Positions 63,948-64,000 of a stretch of 64,000 nt of DNA are shown one piece after another. Every line of letters starts with the position of its first letter. Position 1 is the first letter of the stretch. The notes below the pieces were generated by a model. That model did no database searches. It saw only the letters and a list, made by a program, of their open reading frames with translations, and was not told where the DNA came from. The stretch is taken from positions 112,000 to 175,999 of the forward strand of contig CAZHUC010000005.1 of NCBI GenBank assembly GCA_964535825.1, given 5' to 3'. Both the position numbers and the translations under genes were made by a program. This stretch comes from CAZAQK01 sp964535825 (GTDB lineage Bacteria > Pseudomonadota > Alphaproteobacteria > Rickettsiales > SXRF01).

Positions 63948-64000
63948 CTACTCAACGATCTTAGCTACGACGCCGGCGCCGACGGTACGGCCACCTTCGC
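63948..64000 (-). CDS. tuf: Elongation factor Tu, 3' end (rest outside window)
   Basis: Only the last 17 codons are visible: EGGRTVGAGVVAKIVE and a TAG stop. This C-terminus is characteristic of EF-Tu. It is followed by the tRNA-Trp remnant, as expected for the ancestral tuf-trnW-secE order. Confidence 0.92.
   Translation of the reverse strand, partial: EGGRTVGAGVVAKIVE

Overview
The window is a piece of an alphaproteobacterial chromosome. Gene order supports this: dnaB-alr; secA, parvulin, argJ, mutT, methyltransferase, comF; radA-cvpA-purF; and tuf-trnW-secE-nusG-rplKAJL-rpoB-rpoC. A eukaryote-type NADP isocitrate dehydrogenase and an orphan protein resembling gene-transfer-agent tail chaperones fit as well. 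The exact order within the class cannot be fixed by eye. A tRNA-Ile(GAT) standing outside any rRNA operon and a methionine synthase split over two genes are notable.

Layout. 1-4.4 kb: end of dnaB, alr, an orphan tail-chaperone-like gene, and a divergent pair of unknown genes (a membrane protein and an FRH/NN-motif protein). 4.4-14.4 kb: MlaE/MlaF lipid ABC transporter, secA, periplasmic parvulin, argJ, mutT, an NDUFAF5-like methyltransferase, comF and a solute-binding protein. 14.4-19.2 kb (minus strand): an operon in which the two halves of MetH enclose a rhodanese and a voltage-gated-type K+ channel. 19.2-25.4 kb: radA, cvpA, purF, an SDR, an EI24 membrane protein and icd. 25.4-35.2 kb: an accessory metabolic stretch (P450, VAO-type flavin oxidase, TonB receptor, orphan LuxI/FeeM-like acyltransferase, SRPBCC protein, saccharopine-dehydrogenase-like protein, FAD monooxygenase). 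It contains a cluster of DnaA-box sequences around 30.5-31.6 kb. 35.2-42.7 kb: tRNA-Ile, the operon rlmB, glyoxalase, GNAT, membrane protein, ubiD, diguanylate cyclase, then two glycosyltransferases. 42.7-54.5 kb (minus strand): rpoC, rpoB, rplL, rplJ, rplA, rplK, nusG, secE, tRNA-Trp.

54.45-63.89 kb is a 9.4 kb integrative element inserted in the tRNA-Trp gene. It splits the conserved tuf-trnW-secE block and is bounded by a 39-bp direct repeat. It has a tyrosine integrase, an excisionase-like HTH protein, a RepA-like ATPase with an iteron-like array behind it, a TubC-N-like protein, a DUF5681-like protein and an Xre regulator. Its cargo is an RcsF-like lipoprotein with membrane partners, a structured non-coding region in front of a 61-residue protein, and a membrane protein paired with a HEPN-type (RX4H) protein. 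No capsid, portal or terminase gene is present, so it looks like a satellite or other integrative element rather than a full prophage. The window ends in the 3' end of tuf.

The most novel-looking material is in this element: the reversed polarity of the tRNA duplication, the paired RTAACG array, the structured leader RNA, the RcsF homologue outside any visible Rcs system, and the candidate HEPN defence pair. In the core, the MetH halves around a K+ channel and a palindromic repeat that encodes the tail of a glyoxalase stand out.
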